From NCBI GenBank assembly GCA_037074615.1, contig CM073519.1:29161001-29225000 (forward strand): a stretch of DNA of 64,000 nucleotides. The letters run 5' to 3'. This DNA comes from Leucaena leucocephala. Taxonomy: Eukaryota > Streptophyta > Magnoliopsida > Fabales > Fabaceae. This document shows positions 1-12,887 of this stretch, piece by piece. Under the pieces are notes generated by a model, which did not search any database, was not told the origin of the DNA, and saw only the letters and a list, made by a program, of their open reading frames with translations. The position numbers and the translations under genes were made by a program. Each line of letters opens with the position of its first letter. Within the stretch, counting starts at the first letter, position 1.

Positions 1-1464
1 AGCATGAAAACCCCTTAAAACTATGAGCTAACTTGGTAGAACAAAGCTCAAGATCAAGGGAGATGATTACCTTGATTGTTACTTCACTTTGTGTGCTTCT
101 TTTTTGGTTGAATGGAAATTGAGTTTCCCTATGGTTCTCAAGGCTGCCGCACATGGTCTGAAATGAGGGGGTATTTATAGAAAAATTTGGGTTAAAATGG
201 ATGGCCAAGATTGATTTGGTTACTATTTGATCCAAGGGGCTCATATTTAATCTTGGATTTAACATTTTCTAAAAATAATAATTATGACATCATGTGGGAC
301 AGCTCATGGGACACCTAAGAGGGTTAGGTGGAGTGCTTCCCATGTAAGGAAACTTTTGAAAAAATTCTAGTCCAATCCAGTACCGATCGGTGCAGTTTCA
401 TAACAACTAGACTGTTTTCTATTCCTAATTTTTTATAATGTACCAAGATATGTATTCTATCCTGGGAATTAATGTCTAGGCTTCTCATACCATTGAAATT
501 TTTATACTAAGTATTTATCTGCCATCCAACCCTTGAGAAATTACCAAAACACCCTTAGTGTCATTTCTTGCACTATACTGACCCTAAGGGCATAATTGTC
601 ATTTCACCCCTCTTTGTACTACCTAATGGCATATACTGGCTCTAACTAATCACATTTATACTATGTGCCATGTTTTTGACCTATCCAAAATGACCAAAAT
701 GACCTCCATCCACTACTGGTACAGTATAGGCTTCTAGGGGCATTTTCTTAATTTTGCACTTTTCCTGGACTGCTCTGGTCTCTGGCCCACTTAACTGTCC
801 AGTCACCTTAATGGGCTCATGATGGCACCATCTGGACCTTATTATGGGCTTATTGCCTTTATGACCCAATGCACAATACAACTCTCACGATCCTATTTAT
901 CGGGTATTTTATTTCACTGTAAAATCCGGTATAGCTTCTACAGGGTTCCTTTTCTAATTCTGTCAATTTTATAAATTCATATATTAAATATATGAATTTC
1001 CTATAAAGTCTCATCTAACTTTTAGATCTGAAAAATACTATAATAATTCCTTCTGACTTCAGGAATTTATATCAATTAATCGTGACCTCAAATCAAAATT
1101 ATGTGTTGTGTTAAACTGACCGAAATATTTTTGTCTATCAACTGGTAAAATTGGGTCTAATATGATTCTGGGCATTTTTGGCCTGTTTTGGCTCAACTTT
1201 TCCATATTTACATTTAGGTCCCTTAACTTTTGAATAATTGCACTTTAGTCCTAGAACTTTTCATTAATTGCATTTACGTCCCTCCTTTTATTTCTACTTC
1301 AACTTTTTGTCTTCAAACTTTTCAATTTGTGTTTTGGTGCCTATTCTTTCCTTAGTTATTAATCATTCCCTTTTCTCAATCTAATACAGTTTATTCCAAG
1401 AATCTTATATCCATTGCAGATAAACTGTACAGCTACATCAGGTCCGAAAATTGGGGATATGACA
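1..1464 (-). mobile_element. LTR A1, partial (cut by window edge)
   Basis: This is the start and promoter part of a long terminal repeat read on the minus strand. It begins at 1464 with TGTCATATCC and leaves the window at position 1. It is collinear with 7676-9160 of solo LTR A2. A TATA box lies at 172-179. It interrupts the 3' LTR of element B1, whose sequence resumes at 1465. The expected 5-bp duplication on this side would be GCTTG (1465-1469); the partner lies outside the window. It could be a solo LTR or one end of a longer element. No coding is seen. Confidence 0.75.
172..179 (-). promoter_or_regulatory. TATA box of LTR A1
   Basis: TATAAATA on the minus strand, at the same place in the LTR as the TATA boxes of A2 and A4. 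The U3 motif GTACCGATCGG lies about 200 bp upstream (381-391). LTRs of this superfamily would start transcripts shortly downstream, near 140-150. Confidence 0.6.
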
Positions 1465-2764
1465 GCTTGAGTTTCCATTTGGCCATAGTTTCTCCAAGGG
1501 TTCCAAGCTCATGTTTTTGCAAGGAAATGGAGGGGTATTTATAGCAAAAACTTTGGCAACTTGGGACAAGAATATTCGTCCTTCAACTAATTATTACAAC
1601 TCCCTAATCTTGAATCTTATTAGTTACTTAATTCTTTAATCTTCATTAACTTAATTCTTATATTATTTTAATAAATTTCATCACATGTGATAAGGTTTAT
1701 CTCTTCTTCATAATGCCATATGTCCCTTGATATGGGTCCTACCATGTGCACCTTGGCTTCCTCTTGAATTCTCTTGATTTTCCTTTGGATTTTTTATTTA
1801 AATTTCATAAAATATCCAAAATTGGATTAAGCTCCAAGACTTTATTTTGGGCTTATTGGGCTTCATATTGACACCATATTGGACCTCTTTTAGGTCCAAT
1901 AGCTAATTGGCATAAATCCCAAGGCACTTTCTTTATACCGATAATCTTAAATCACCTTGATATTTGAGATAAATGCTATACATCTCTTTTAATAGTTCTG
2001 ACATTTTTAGAAATTCATTATAATATAAAATGAATTTTCTACAACGTCTAATAATTTTTTGAGATCCATAAGTCTTGCTAAAAATTCCCTACATTTCCTT
2101 TAACTCTTTATCAGTGTCTGATTTCACATTAAATTTCATAATTAATTCTACATAACTACTTTTTGACTTCTTCTAGAGTAATAAATTCTTATATTAGTTA
2201 TAATAATTTACTGCTAAATTTTATCTGATTATGAGGTCCAGAGGATACTGTAATAATCTCACGACTTCATAAATTAATATTAATTTATTGGGACTTCAAA
2301 TCAAAATTCTGTGTTGCATTAAACTGATCATAATAGTTTTATCTATTTTATGGTAAAATTTGATACTAAAATGCTTTTGGGCAGTTTTTAACCTTTTCTG
2401 CCTTAACTTTCTATAATTACGATTTTGCCCCTAGACTTTTAGAAATTGCACTTTATGCCTCAACTTTAAATAATTATACTTAATGGCACAAAGCTTATGT
2501 CTACTTCCATTTTGTACCATATAACTTTTAGAATTTTCACTTTAGTCCCTTTCTTTTCCAAAATGACCATTATGTCCTTTCAACTTTCATTAATTGCAAT
2601 TTAGTCCCTAGACTTTCTCTAAATTGTAATTTTTCCCCTTTTCTCTTTGTTTGGCTTAAAACTTATCTTAATCATTGTCTTTTCTTCTGATTACCATCCT
2701 AATCCCTTCATAACCTCTTTCCTTTATCAGTCTTATATAGATAGGCAAAATTTGCGATGTTACA
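1465..2764 (-). mobile_element. 3' LTR of element B1, 5' portion
   Basis: Minus-strand LTR starting at 2764 with TGTAACATC. It matches the start of the B1 5' LTR (30011 downward) over its length but is clearly diverged, so this is an old pair. It carries a TATA box at 1536-1543 and breaks off at 1465, where LTR A1 is inserted. The rest of the LTR should lie to the left of the window. The region just before the LTR (2765-2790) is only a weak polypurine tract (AGTAGAGG on the minus strand). Confidence 0.65.
1536..1543 (-). promoter_or_regulatory. TATA box of B1 3' LTR
   Basis: TATAAATA on the minus strand, followed by the family leader that contains a CTTGGAGAAAC-type segment also present in the B2 LTRs. 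The position matches the TATA boxes at 28738, 18263 and 25928. Confidence 0.55.
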
Positions 2765-4059
2765 ATTAGCCTCTACTTTACTATTGGTTAACTTAGTTTT
2801 TTTTTATAATTAAATCTTAGTTTTTTTATAATTAAAATGACAGTTATCACTAACTCAATAGATAATTCCCCAAGACTGATCACCAAAGCAAATATTATCT
2901 ATTAAGAATTTACTCATTTCCTCTATCCCTCAGGAATTTCTCATATCATTCTCATCTTTCATAATTTTGCTATGTTTAGTACTGTATAAAGCTACACAGG
3001 CTCTACTTGCACATAACTGTTATATCTGTACAGCTTATCTAGTGGACATTTCTCTAGTATAAGTTACACTGTCTATTTTCTTGTCTCTATTGCAAGAACA
3101 ATCTGGCTTCATCGCAATAGCAGTCTAGCTCCATTGTGATAACATTAACTTTCATCACATAGACGCTGCTCCCTTTCAGAGCTGCATCATCTTTCATAAC
3201 TGTATCTCATTTCATGTTCATGGTACATCATTCATGTATTTTATCCCTACTGAAGGAAGATGTCTTGAGTACTGTCATAATATATCTATAGATTTGCCAC
3301 TAGCATTCATCTCTAATCTTGTTCTTTGTCTAACTGACTATCATTGTTTGATCATAAATTGTCATTATAATCTTTAGAGGATTAACTAGCTAACTATCTC
3401 GTTTATCACTTTTCTATTACTTCATCATTACCAGGTTAAATTATCTAATTGCATGTCATATGGTATGGGAGCAACATAATTTTCCCAAAATTTTCCAATC
3501 ATATATACTCTACCCCAACATGGAATGCCAAAGGAGAGTATACATCCACCAAAGCATACTCTAACATGTATAATATGCTAGAGGATGCAATTATTTAAAC
3601 ATACTCTAACATGTGTATTATCATATAATAACTGCAAGGAGATGCAACTGTTCATCATAACATATGGCAACATAAGCCATATCATCATCACATAATTTGC
3701 TCAACATCTATCTTACGCATACTACAATTAAAGAATTAACTAAGTAAACTTTAAAGAATTGTTTCCTCTGTCACATTATTTGACAAATCTTGATCATATA
3801 TTCAGGAACCTGAAATATTTACTTATCTAACTTAGGCTGCCATGTTACCCTCCTACTAGGGTATAGACTCAACCTTCACTACTTTATCTTACTCTTGATT
3901 ATCACTCTTTCTTAAATTGGGGAGTCTTTTCATCTTTTAAGCTATGGCTACCTTTCTCTCTCTAGACATCATGAACTTCTTTTCCTAATCTTGCATACAT
4001 CTACCATTCTGTTAAACTTTTGTAATTACCTGAGAAAAATTCTTTCTTTGTAACAAGGA

Positions 4060-4260
4060 ATTCAATCCGTTAATTAACTTCTCAGTTATTCAACTCTCAC
4101 TATTCATGTGGATAAACTTGGCTAAGTATTCATTAAAGGGTTCCTCTTTCCCTGCTTTAACTCTTAGCCTAAGCTCATCTCTATCTAATTGAGAGGAATC
4201 CTTGTCATAAAACTATTCAAGAAAAACTTGTCAAGTGAGCGGATTAATCTCCAACTCTAT
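4060..4260 (-). pseudogene. Gag-like remnant in B1
   Basis: The minus strand is the counterpart of 43,353-43,620 in B3 and of about 21,780-21,990 in B2. All three share a segment with a conserved NPFD-like core and several frame breaks. By position (between primer site and polypurine tract) and by faint resemblance to retrotransposon gag it is probably a dead capsid-type gag. No open frame survives, and the assignment is weak. Confidence 0.3.
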
Positions 4261-4796
4261 GGAGTAACTTTTGCATATCTTTACAGTCTCTTAACTATTT
4301 CTATCTATATATCAGCCCCATTTTGCTCTTGACCAGATTGTGGTTCATTTTTTGTCTGCCTCTTGATCCAAGCGAACTTGAGTCGCACAGATCTACTACT
4401 ATTACTTTTGCTCCCTGGGGTGCTCTACCCTAGGTTTGCTAGGTTATTATTTCTTCGTGATGGAATTTCCCCTATTTTAGGAACATTTGCTATCTATCTA
4501 TTAACCTTCACATCTCTAACCTTAAGCCATGTATTAGGCTAATTCATAGGCAAGTCTCATTCTAATTTATAATCCTTTTGTTCAGGAAAGACTAGCTAAA
4601 CAAAGCCTTTTGTAATATAGATATACTCTTAGTGATCATATGGAGGATCTACTTTTGATCATCTTCTTACATCGATCTTTTGTATCTCAGTGCCTTGTAT
4701 TGTTTTCCTTTCATGCACTGTGTGCTAAACCTCTAACTGATAAATTTAAACAAGGTTGGAATCTTCATCCTCATCATCAAGTATTTATGCATCCTA

Positions 4797-4877
4797 GTCA
4801 CGACTTGAGTATTGGCTAGTTATGTCTCATATTCTCTGTTACTACTAGTAGCGACCTAAAGATCTTCACATAGCAAC
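4797..4877 (-). repeat. Short paired-palindrome array (4 sites) in B1
   Basis: Four decayed copies of the octamer GTCGCGAC start at plus-strand positions 4797, 4819, 4848 and 4870, so the steps are 22, 29 and 22 bp. This is the same rhythm as the longer arrays at 42,500 and in the copia LTRs. The sites read GTCACGAC, GTTATGTC, GTAGCGAC and ATAGCAAC on the plus strand. It occupies the same place in the element as the 12-site array of B3, so copy number differs between copies. Confidence 0.7.
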
Positions 4878-5947
4878 TTAGACATAGCTTTCTATAAACA
4901 TTCTCTTATAATGTTCTTTGTCCAGTTTTTACTTTAGCAATGACCAATTCTTTTTCTTGACTTTGATAAATTTGAATCACTCGAAACTCATCCATATCTA
5001 TCTACCAAAAATAAATTAAATAGGGAACATACTCATATAGATGTTCAACCAACTAGCATTTCATCATATCACATAAAAACTCATGTTTCTTGTCATCATA
5101 GTATTTGTACATATATTACATACATGTCAATTACATATACGAGGTATGTCGTAACTATTATACATCTATGTAATTACTTTACACTTTTTACATATTCACA
5201 TTACCCCTCAACTCAGTTTAAATTATTTTCTAATGAACTGCAAGTACTTTTGCATATGAAAATGCTAACCCTGTATATCAATTGGCGGATCATTCGCCAA
5301 TAATTCACTTAGGGTTATATGATAGTATCTTCCTTACTACTAACTTATGCTAGTCTTCTATAATATAAACCTGATTCAGATCTATGCCCTCCATTTAATA
5401 TCTGTCTATCATCCCTGCTACAATATTGAGAAAATACAAGTAGATTGACTACTCTTGATCTCTAGTTCTATCAATCCCTTTATCTAGATTGAGTAATTAA
5501 CTATCTACAGCTTTCTTGAGACTGATATAGTCAACATTATATACCTTTGACAAAGAAGATTGGTATTGACTTGAACAAGAAAAGTCTCACTATATTTATC
5601 TATAAAGTCATATATTCTTGGATTGCGAGAATAGGAAGGGATTGTCATAGACTATAGCTGGGTCTCTGGTCGAGGAGTAACAATATCTGGTCTACTTGTA
5701 ACCTAATACCAGTACTCAGTTTCCTCAGCCATAATTTGTCCTCTCATTAGAGGAATGAAGTTTGTATCAGGGTTAGAGGGCACTATAAGAAACTCATACC
5801 GTATAAAGTTGCTAGACTCAGTATCATCTGGTATATGCATAACTTTAGGCTAAATCTCTACATGATCTCTAAAATGCTTTGTTAAATCAAAAGAAATATC
5901 TATGGGATATTCTACTATAGACTTTCCTGACTGATCCTCTATACCAT

Positions 5948-8900
5948 TGTCATATCCTTACTTTTAACCTCAATTATACTTGATTAGAAGTGATTGGAAC
6001 CAATTACATGATCATTTGCTTTGAAAACATCCATTTCCAAAAGATTTGCTCTCGGGTACTGTTCACTTTTACTGTTCATTTGGTAATTCCAGAACATGTA
6101 CCCTACTTTGAAAATTCATAATTAATTGTAGAAAAATTGAAATAACATGGTTCCAATTTCTAATGAAATCTATTTCACATATCTTTGAGGAAAAAATATG
6201 AAACTGAGGTTTTCTTGTCCCAATGAAATCAGTTTAATCGTTGAAAATCACTGTTCATTTGGTAAAATCTGGAAGTTCCAGTTTCTTTGCTTAATTTCAA
6301 AAATTCATTTCTCTTTGGTTACTTATCCAAATGAACTGTGTTACCTATGGATTTGAAGCTTTAGACGTTATCTTTAAGTTCATAAAATTTCGTAGAAAAA
6401 CGTGTTCATTTGGTATATGAAATCTTTGTGTAACCGTCACTGCCTCTCAGCACTCGTTTTACTCAATTCCAGATCTTACTTCCAACTTTGGAAAATCATA
6501 ACAATTCAGATACTTATCCAAATGAGGCGTTCTTGGTGTTCATTTAAATCTCTGTGTCTTAAACTTAAGCAGCCCAAGTTTCAGATTAAAAATCGTTGAT
6601 TTAGATGCCAAAAACATTGTCAAATCACCATGGCCTCAAAACAGGACTAGAGAAACATACACCATGCATACTAGCATATCATCCCATAGTGTCATGTAAG
6701 TCATGTAGCTTATTATACAAACTTATTCATCAACATTTACTCTCCTCCCTTGAAAAGATCCAGCACCTAAAACATAGTTATGCATGTGGAAGGAATGAGA
6801 TTTCATGGAAATCCCAATAGCAAGTTACACAAACTATAATATCATGCATGGATAATTGTATGCTTAGCATGTTAACATGAGATGGGAGCTACTTCATAAT
6901 GGTACATAAGCAAACTCTAACATGCATATTGTCATGACATAACTTGCAAGGAGTTGCAATCATTCATACTTCATCATAACATGATGACATAAGCTCAAGC
7001 TCAACCAAACACCATAATCAACAAGCAAGCAAAACAATTAAACAAACATGAGTTATAGTTAGGTATCCTTGCTACCTCTTAGCTATCTTGGTCAAGACCT
7101 TCTTGAAGTGCTTTCCTTCCTTCACAAATGTCAAAACCTAGCCATCACAACATAATATCAAGTTACAACTCAACTTGAAACCAAATCCAAGACTAGGTTT
7201 TCACTAGCTCCCTTTCTTTCTCTAATTTATGTTTCCTACTTCCACCTTTCCAAAATAAATTCTTATGGTTCATTTCCACATAATTTTTCATGTAGAATCC
7301 AAATATGAAATCAGAATTTCCAAAATCAAAACATATCAATTGCTACAGTGACAAACCGAAATACATGCTCTTGTTTTCCAAAAATTCTCATTTTGATTCC
7401 AATGCTTCTAATACTTGTTCTCCTACTTTATCCCCACACAACTTTCCATTTTAAACTCATTGGAAGCATCAAAATCATGAAATTCCATCATATGAACAGT
7501 ACCACGTACAGTACCAGCAAGAACACAAAACCCTAAATCCAAACATACTTGAATTCACAAGCTTATACCACTTGATTCTAGCTTGTTTAAGCTTGTCTAA
7601 ACTATCCATAACATAAAACTCATATTTTAACCACATATGAGCAGCACTTCCAGCAGTAACCATAAGGGAAATATAGCATGAAAACCCCTTAAAACCATGA
7701 GCTAACCTACTAGAACAAAGCTCAAGATCAAGGGAGATGATTACCTTGCTTGTTACTTCACTTTGGTTGCTTCTTTCTTGGTTGAATGGAAATTTTGCAA
7801 GAGTTTCCCTATGGTTCACCATGCATGCCGAAGTGATCTGAATAGGGGGGTATTTATAGAGAAATTTGGGTTGAAATGGATGGCCAAGATTGATTTGGTT
7901 ACTATTTGATCTAAAGGCTCACATTTAATCTTGGATTTAACTTTTTCATAAAAGAACAATTATGACATCATGTGGGACAGCTCATGGGACACCTAAGAGG
8001 GTTAGGTGGCATGTTGCCCATGTCAAGAAGGTTCTGGAAAAATTCCAGTCCAATCCGGTACCGATCGGAGCAGTTTCACAACAACCGGACTGTTTTCTGT
8101 TCTGAATTTTTTTTTTATAATATACCAGGATATGTATTATGTCCTGGAAATCAAAATTTAGGCTTCTCATATAATTGAAAATGATATATTGAATATTTAT
8201 CTGCCATCCATTCCTTGAAAAATAACCAAAATACTCTTAGTGTCCTTTCCTGCGCTGTACTAACACTAAGGGCAAAATTGTCATTTCACACCTCTTTACA
8301 CTGCCTTAGGGCATATATTGACTCTATAGAATCATATTTATACTATGTCCCACGTTTTTTGCCTATCCATAATGACCAAAATGACCTCCATCCATCACTG
8401 GTACAGTATAGGCATCCAGGGGCATTTTCGTAATTTTACACTTTTCCTGGACTGCTCTGGCCTGTGGCCTATATAACTGTCTAGTCACCTTAATGGGCTC
8501 ATGATGGTGTCATTTGGGCCTTATTATGGGCTTATTGCTTATATTGCCTTCATGGCCCAATTCACTGTACAACTCTCCCGATCATATTTATCGGGTATTT
8601 TATTTCACTGTAAAATCCCGTATGGCTTCTACAGGATTCCTTTTCTGATTCTGTCAATTTTATAAATTCATATATTAAATATATAAATTTTCTATAAAGT
8701 CTCATCTAATTATGAGATCTCAAAAATACTGCAATAATTCCTTCTGACTTCAGGAATTTATATCAATTAATCGGGATCTCAAATCAAAATTCTGTGTTGC
8801 GTTAAACTGACCGGAATATTTTTGTCTATCTACTGGTAAAATTTGGGTCTGATCTGATTCCGGGCATTTTTGGCCTGTTTTGGCTCAACTTTTCCATATT

Positions 8901-9160
8901 TACATTTAGGTCCATTAACTTTTGAATAATTGCACTTTAGTCCCTGAACTTTCCATTAATTGCATTTAGGTCCCTCTTTTTATTTCTACTTCAACTTTTT
9001 GTCTTCAAACTTTTCAATTTGCATTTTGGTCCCTATTCTTTTCTTAGTTATTAATCCTTCCATTTCTTTTTGCAATCTGATATTGTTTATTCCAAGAATC
9101 TTATATCTATTACAGATAAACTGTACAGGTACATCAGGTCAGAAAATTGGAGATAAGATA
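5948..9160 (-). mobile_element. Solo LTR A2, complete, with target duplication
   Basis: A complete 3,213-bp LTR read on the minus strand. It starts near 9160 with a mutated terminus (TATCTTATCT where the family has TGTCATATCC) and ends at 5948 with GGATATGACA. It is flanked by the perfect 5-bp direct repeat ACCAT (5943-5947 and 9161-9165). Inside are a TATA box (7851-7858) and a U3 motif GGTACCGATCGG (8057-8068). The sequence on both sides is B1 internal DNA that reads straight across the insertion, so this is one integration followed by LTR-LTR recombination. Small open frames within it have no coding support. Confidence 0.85.
7851..7858 (-). promoter_or_regulatory. TATA box of solo LTR A2
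   Basis: TATAAATA on the minus strand, about 200 bp downstream of the U3 motif GGTACCGATCGG and followed by the leader containing an AAGGTAAT splice-donor-like site near 7743. Confidence 0.6.
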
Positions 9161-9165
9161 ACCAT

Positions 9166-9433
9166 CATTTAAACTCCCTTTACTGTATGGAAGATGATCA
9201 AAGTCTGGATGTACATCATCTTCATAATCATTACTAGCCAGGGATCTCCTTTATTAATTGATGACTCTAACTTAACTTTATAAAATCATATATCTACTCC
9301 TACAGGATTAGCTTAATTAAGCATTGCTAACTATCACAACAAATATCGTAACTTAACAAAGTACTTACTAGTTAGAGTTAGGGTCTGGGGATTGTCCTAT
9401 CTGATACCAGAAACTTCTGCTCTAATACTAAAA
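9166..9433 (-). mobile_element. Internal region of B1, first part, with primer site
   Basis: Minus-strand DNA directly after the B1 5' LTR. The primer binding site at 9430-9419 reads TAGTATTAGAGC, a decayed form of the Met-tRNA-complementary TGGTATCAGAGC seen intact in B2. The rest matches B2 from 20,326 and B3 from 41,120: the beginning of the shared gag-position open frame, with its acidic YEDDVHPD-like segment. Reading resumes at 5942 beyond solo LTR A2. Confidence 0.65.
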
Positions 9434-10361
9434 TGTAACATCTTTACTTTTGTGTGTCTTAAGAACTATTCGGTAGCATTTAGAACCACTTACATGACCT
9501 TTGAAGTCCATTAGCTAAATATGAAATTTTACTCTTCACGAGTTACTGTTCATATGGTATTTTAGATTAGGCAATGAACTTTGAGAAACCATAATTAATT
9601 CTTAAAAAATCAAAATCAAGTGATTCAAAAAGCTACGTGAAGATAACATCTTGACATATAAGAGAAAAATAAGTTCCTGACCAAATACTTTTTAATCATC
9701 AAATATTACTATTTATTTGGTCAAAAATTCAGAAAATAGATTATGGTTCCTGACTTTGGAAAATTTGTTCTCTTTGTATAGTATCAAAATAAGGCATACT
9801 TAGTGTCAAAACGAAACTTGACATGTTAACTAAATGTCTATAAAATTTCATACATTTATTCCATTATTTAGTATTTTTTGTTACATCATGAACATCACTG
9901 CTCTAATTGGTCATATTATATCATTACATGTAACAATTCTTCATGTAACATTTCTACTACCTAATCCCTAACTTCTCTTCATGCTTCTTCATCTTTTTTC
10001 ATCATTCATGAACCTACTAGGATTGGGATTACTAGGGAAATCTCAGTAGTAAATGGTATTAAATAGTGCATGCATTAATGTAAATACTTGTGCTTGCTTG
10101 TGAAAGTGTTAACATTGTATAATGTGCATGCTTCCATGTAACATATGAAATACAATTAGCCAAAGTAATCATAGAAATAGAGCTTCAATAATTAACACAT
10201 ATGCAAACAATTCAACATATCTATAAAACAACCAAACATAACATCCAATACATACAAGTTTAGAATAATTTACTATCTCACATGCTTGACATTCCTTTAC
10301 TTTATCTTTACTTCTTCCTTCTTACTTCTCCATGATATGTGGCTACCCTCTTTTAAGCACA
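9434..10361 (-). mobile_element. 5' LTR of B1, 3' (R/U5) portion
   Basis: This is the end of a B-type LTR read on the minus strand, finishing with GATGTTACA at 9434 next to the primer site. It joins the portion at 27,864-30,011 once the inserted element C1 and one CCAAT duplication are removed; the summed length is about 3.1 kb, as expected for family B. The right arm of the conserved GAGATTTC hairpin is lost near 10,030. Confidence 0.7.
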
Positions 10362-10366
10362 CCAAT
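10362..10366. repeat. Target site duplication of element C1 (left copy)
   Basis: CCAAT, matched by CCAAT at 27859-27863. The pair brackets a whole C1 element. Outside it the B1 LTR is continuous (a TTGATTGG to GTGTGC junction on the minus strand), which supports a single integration. Confidence 0.8.
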
Positions 10367-11105
10367 TGAAATATCCTCATTTTCATACGTCTTAGGGACC
10401 AAACGGTAGTATCTGGAACCACTTTTAAGGCTATTGAAGTCAAATTACTCAATCTAGAATTTTACTCTTAGCGAGTACTGTTCACTGTGTAAATTTTAGA
10501 GGAGTGACTGTACTTCAAAAAATCATAACTAATTCTAGAAAAAACAAAACAAAGTGGTTCAAATTGCTACACGAGGCTAACTTAATGTTCTTTCAGGAAA
10601 AAATAACTTGTTGACAATGACTTGACCAGGTCAATGTCAATAAATGTCTGAAGTTTACTGTTCATCCTACATTTTCCCCTAATTTCAGCACTTTGGTCCC
10701 AACGTTTGCACTAACCAATCCCCAGCTTTTCTTCATGCTTCTTTAGTCCTCTTCTAATATACCTATGGGATTGGGATTACATAGAAGGGGGATAGATTTT
10801 TGGGGAAATCTCAGAAGCAAACATTAACTATACAATATATGTAACTATATGCTTGATGTTACTATGTGTGCACTTAATGATCATGCTTGCATCATGCTAA
10901 CATACATGCTTCCATGTTACTTAAATATAACATATGACCATAGCATAAAAAGAATCAGAGCATTACTTAATCATACATGCTTCACATCATCAAGGTAAGA
11001 AAACATCACATAAAACATCCAAGCAGTATAAGCATACAAGTAGGTAAGTCTACTACCTGGCATGTAGCTTTTCCTCTAGCTCCTAGCCTTGCCTCTAAGG
11101 TTCCT
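10367..11105 (-). mobile_element. 3' LTR of element C1, distal (R/U5) portion
   Basis: Minus-strand LTR end, finishing GATATTTCA at 10367 beside the duplication CCAAT. It is interrupted at 11105 by solo LTR C2 and continues at 12515. It includes a conserved hairpin near 10,794-10,812. Because C2 is the same family in the opposite orientation, the two face each other as an inverted repeat. Confidence 0.75.
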
Positions 11106-11584
11106 TGTCATATCCCAATTTTTAGGCCTAGAAGCTCAGTTGGTAACCTGAAAAAGGCAAGCTACTAGACCCTATTGTGCAAGAGTCCCAGAAGCATACA
11201 AATGATGTTTAGGGACTAAACTGCAAGAAAGTGAAAATTAAGAAAAAATAGTGAAAGTCCCTATAGGCATAATGGAAAAGTAAGGTGTTTCTTGGGAACT
11301 GAGCCACCAGAGTGCTTGGTCTTGGTTAAAAACCCAAGATGACATTTTAAACCCCAAAAACGTAGGTCCAAGGGTTATGGGAGTTTGAGAGGTATTCAAA
11401 TAATATTTTAGGGCTTTTCAATAAAGTAAAGTGACTCGGTCAAAGATATAACTGGGGAAAGTGATCTGGAATTATGAGGTGGCATAAAAGGGACCCACAA
11501 GGTGCCACATGGCATTATTATAGGAAAAGAAGAAAAATTAAGGAAACATGTCATGAGATTAGAAAAAGGAGAAAAAGTAAAAGG

Positions 11585-11593
11585 ACACGTGGC
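11585..11593 (+). promoter_or_regulatory. G-box/ABRE-like site in LTR C2
   Basis: ACACGTGGC with the CACGTG core at 11586-11591. The identical nonamer is found at the equivalent place in C1 (13148-13156, minus) and in both C3 LTRs (57864, 63588). CACGTG boxes bind plant bZIP and bHLH factors, and the longer form resembles an abscisic-acid response element. Confidence 0.5.
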
Positions 11594-12068
11594 ACAATCT
11601 TGGCCATTCATTATAGGAAAAGACTCTAGAATTCTTTGGAGAGGTTGAGTCAGCTGGTGAGGTGTCCCAAGGGCCCTACCAATTGTGCCACATACCCCTT
11701 GAGGTAAGTAGAGCTATACTAGATAACAATAAAGATATTATTATGCTATGTATAGGCTCTGACTTATGAGAAGAAGGGACCTTAAAGGGAAGGCTAAGAG
11801 CTAGAAGGAAAGGCTACACGCCAGGTAGTAGACTTACCTACTTGTATGCTTATACTGCTTGGATGTTTTCTGTGATGTTTTCTTACCTTGATTATGTGAG
11901 GCATGTATGATTAAGTAATGATATACTTCTTTTTATGCTAGGGCCATATGTTATATTTAAGTAACATGGAAGCATGTATGTTATCATGATGCAAGCATGA
12001 TCATTAAGTGCCCACATAGTAACATCAAGCATATAATTGCATACATTGTATGGTTTCCGTTTGCTACT

Positions 12069-12088
12069 GAGATTTCCCCAGAAATCTC
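12069..12088 (+). other. Conserved LTR hairpin (C2 copy)
   Basis: GAGATTTC, four bases, GAAATCTC: a perfect 8-bp stem. The same stem-loop follows GCTACT in B2 LTR2 (27168-27187), B3 (40465-40484) and C3 (58817-58836). A related one lies in A3 (34925-34943). Confidence 0.6.
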
Positions 12089-12887
12089 ACCCCCTTCCAT
12101 GTAATCCTAATCCCATAGGTATGTTAGAAAAGGATTGAAGAAGCATGAAGAGAAGCTGGGGATTGGATAGTGTAAATGTTGGGACCAAAATGCTAGAATC
12201 AGGGGAAAATGCTGGATAAACAGTAAACTTCAGACATTGGCTGACATTGACCTGGTCAAGGCATGGTTAACGAGTTATTTTTCCTTGAAAGAGCATTAAG
12301 TTAGCTTCATGTAACAATTTGAACCACTTAATTTCATTTTTTCTAAAATTAGTTATGATTTTTTGAAGTCGGGTTACTCCTCTGAAATTTACACAGTGAA
12401 TAGTACTCGATTAGAGTAAAATTCTAGATTGAGTAATTTAATTTTAATAGCCTTAGAAGTGGTTCCAAATGCTACCGTTTGGTCTCTAAGACGTATGAAA
12501 ATGAGGATGTTTTATTCCTTCTTTTCATAGGTCAGAGCCTATACATAGCATAATAATATCTCCATTATTATCCAGTATAGCTCTACTTAACTCATGCTTA
12601 ACTTGAGGTAATATCCTTAATCTGCAATTCCCCTAACTTTCTTTCTATTTGTAGCTAATCTTATTAATAGAGATATTTCTCTATTCTAACCACTAAGAGA
12701 AATCCTCTACTTTATTAGAGAAGGGACTATAATAACTTACTTACCTCATTCCTAACCTCTGTCCAGTCCCTAAACTCCTTAGACTGCTCCTGGCTCTACC
12801 AGAACTCCTTCTTTCTCTCCCTCTTTCTCTCTTCTTTCTCTTGTCTTGCCATGCTTGGCCTTGGTAATGAAGTGAAGGGGAGTAGGG

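Larger units (their letters stand above)
2765..5942 (-). mobile_element. Internal region of element B1, 3' portion (decayed)
   Basis: Non-coding in its present state. Read on the minus strand it is homologous to the internal region of B3 (41,105-43,801) and in part to those of B2 and C3. From 5942 downward come the EYWY-containing open frame remnant (about 5850-5660, with stops), the short 51-bp array (4797-4877) and a gag-like segment (about 4260-4060). Further down is poorly recognisable AT-rich sequence to the 3' LTR. Solo LTR A2 separates it from the first part of the internal region (9166-9433). Confidence 0.65.
11106..12514 (+). mobile_element. Solo LTR C2, complete, promoter deleted
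   Basis: Plus-strand LTR of 1,409 bp starting TGTCATATCCC and ending GATGTTTTA. The flanks are the perfect duplication TTCCT (11101-11105, 12515-12519). It keeps the G-box ACACGTGGC (11585-11593) and the GAGATTTC/GAAATCTC hairpin (12069-12088). Near 11,700 it jumps from a CCCCTTGAGGT segment directly to AGAGCTATACT, which lie about 470 bp apart in C3, so the TATA box and leader are missing. It is probably an internal deletion derivative and cannot promote transcription by itself. Confidence 0.85.

Noticed and set aside
7475..7822. 115-codon minus-strand open frame
   Set aside because: Lies wholly in solo LTR A2 across the leader and promoter. Other A copies do not keep the frame.
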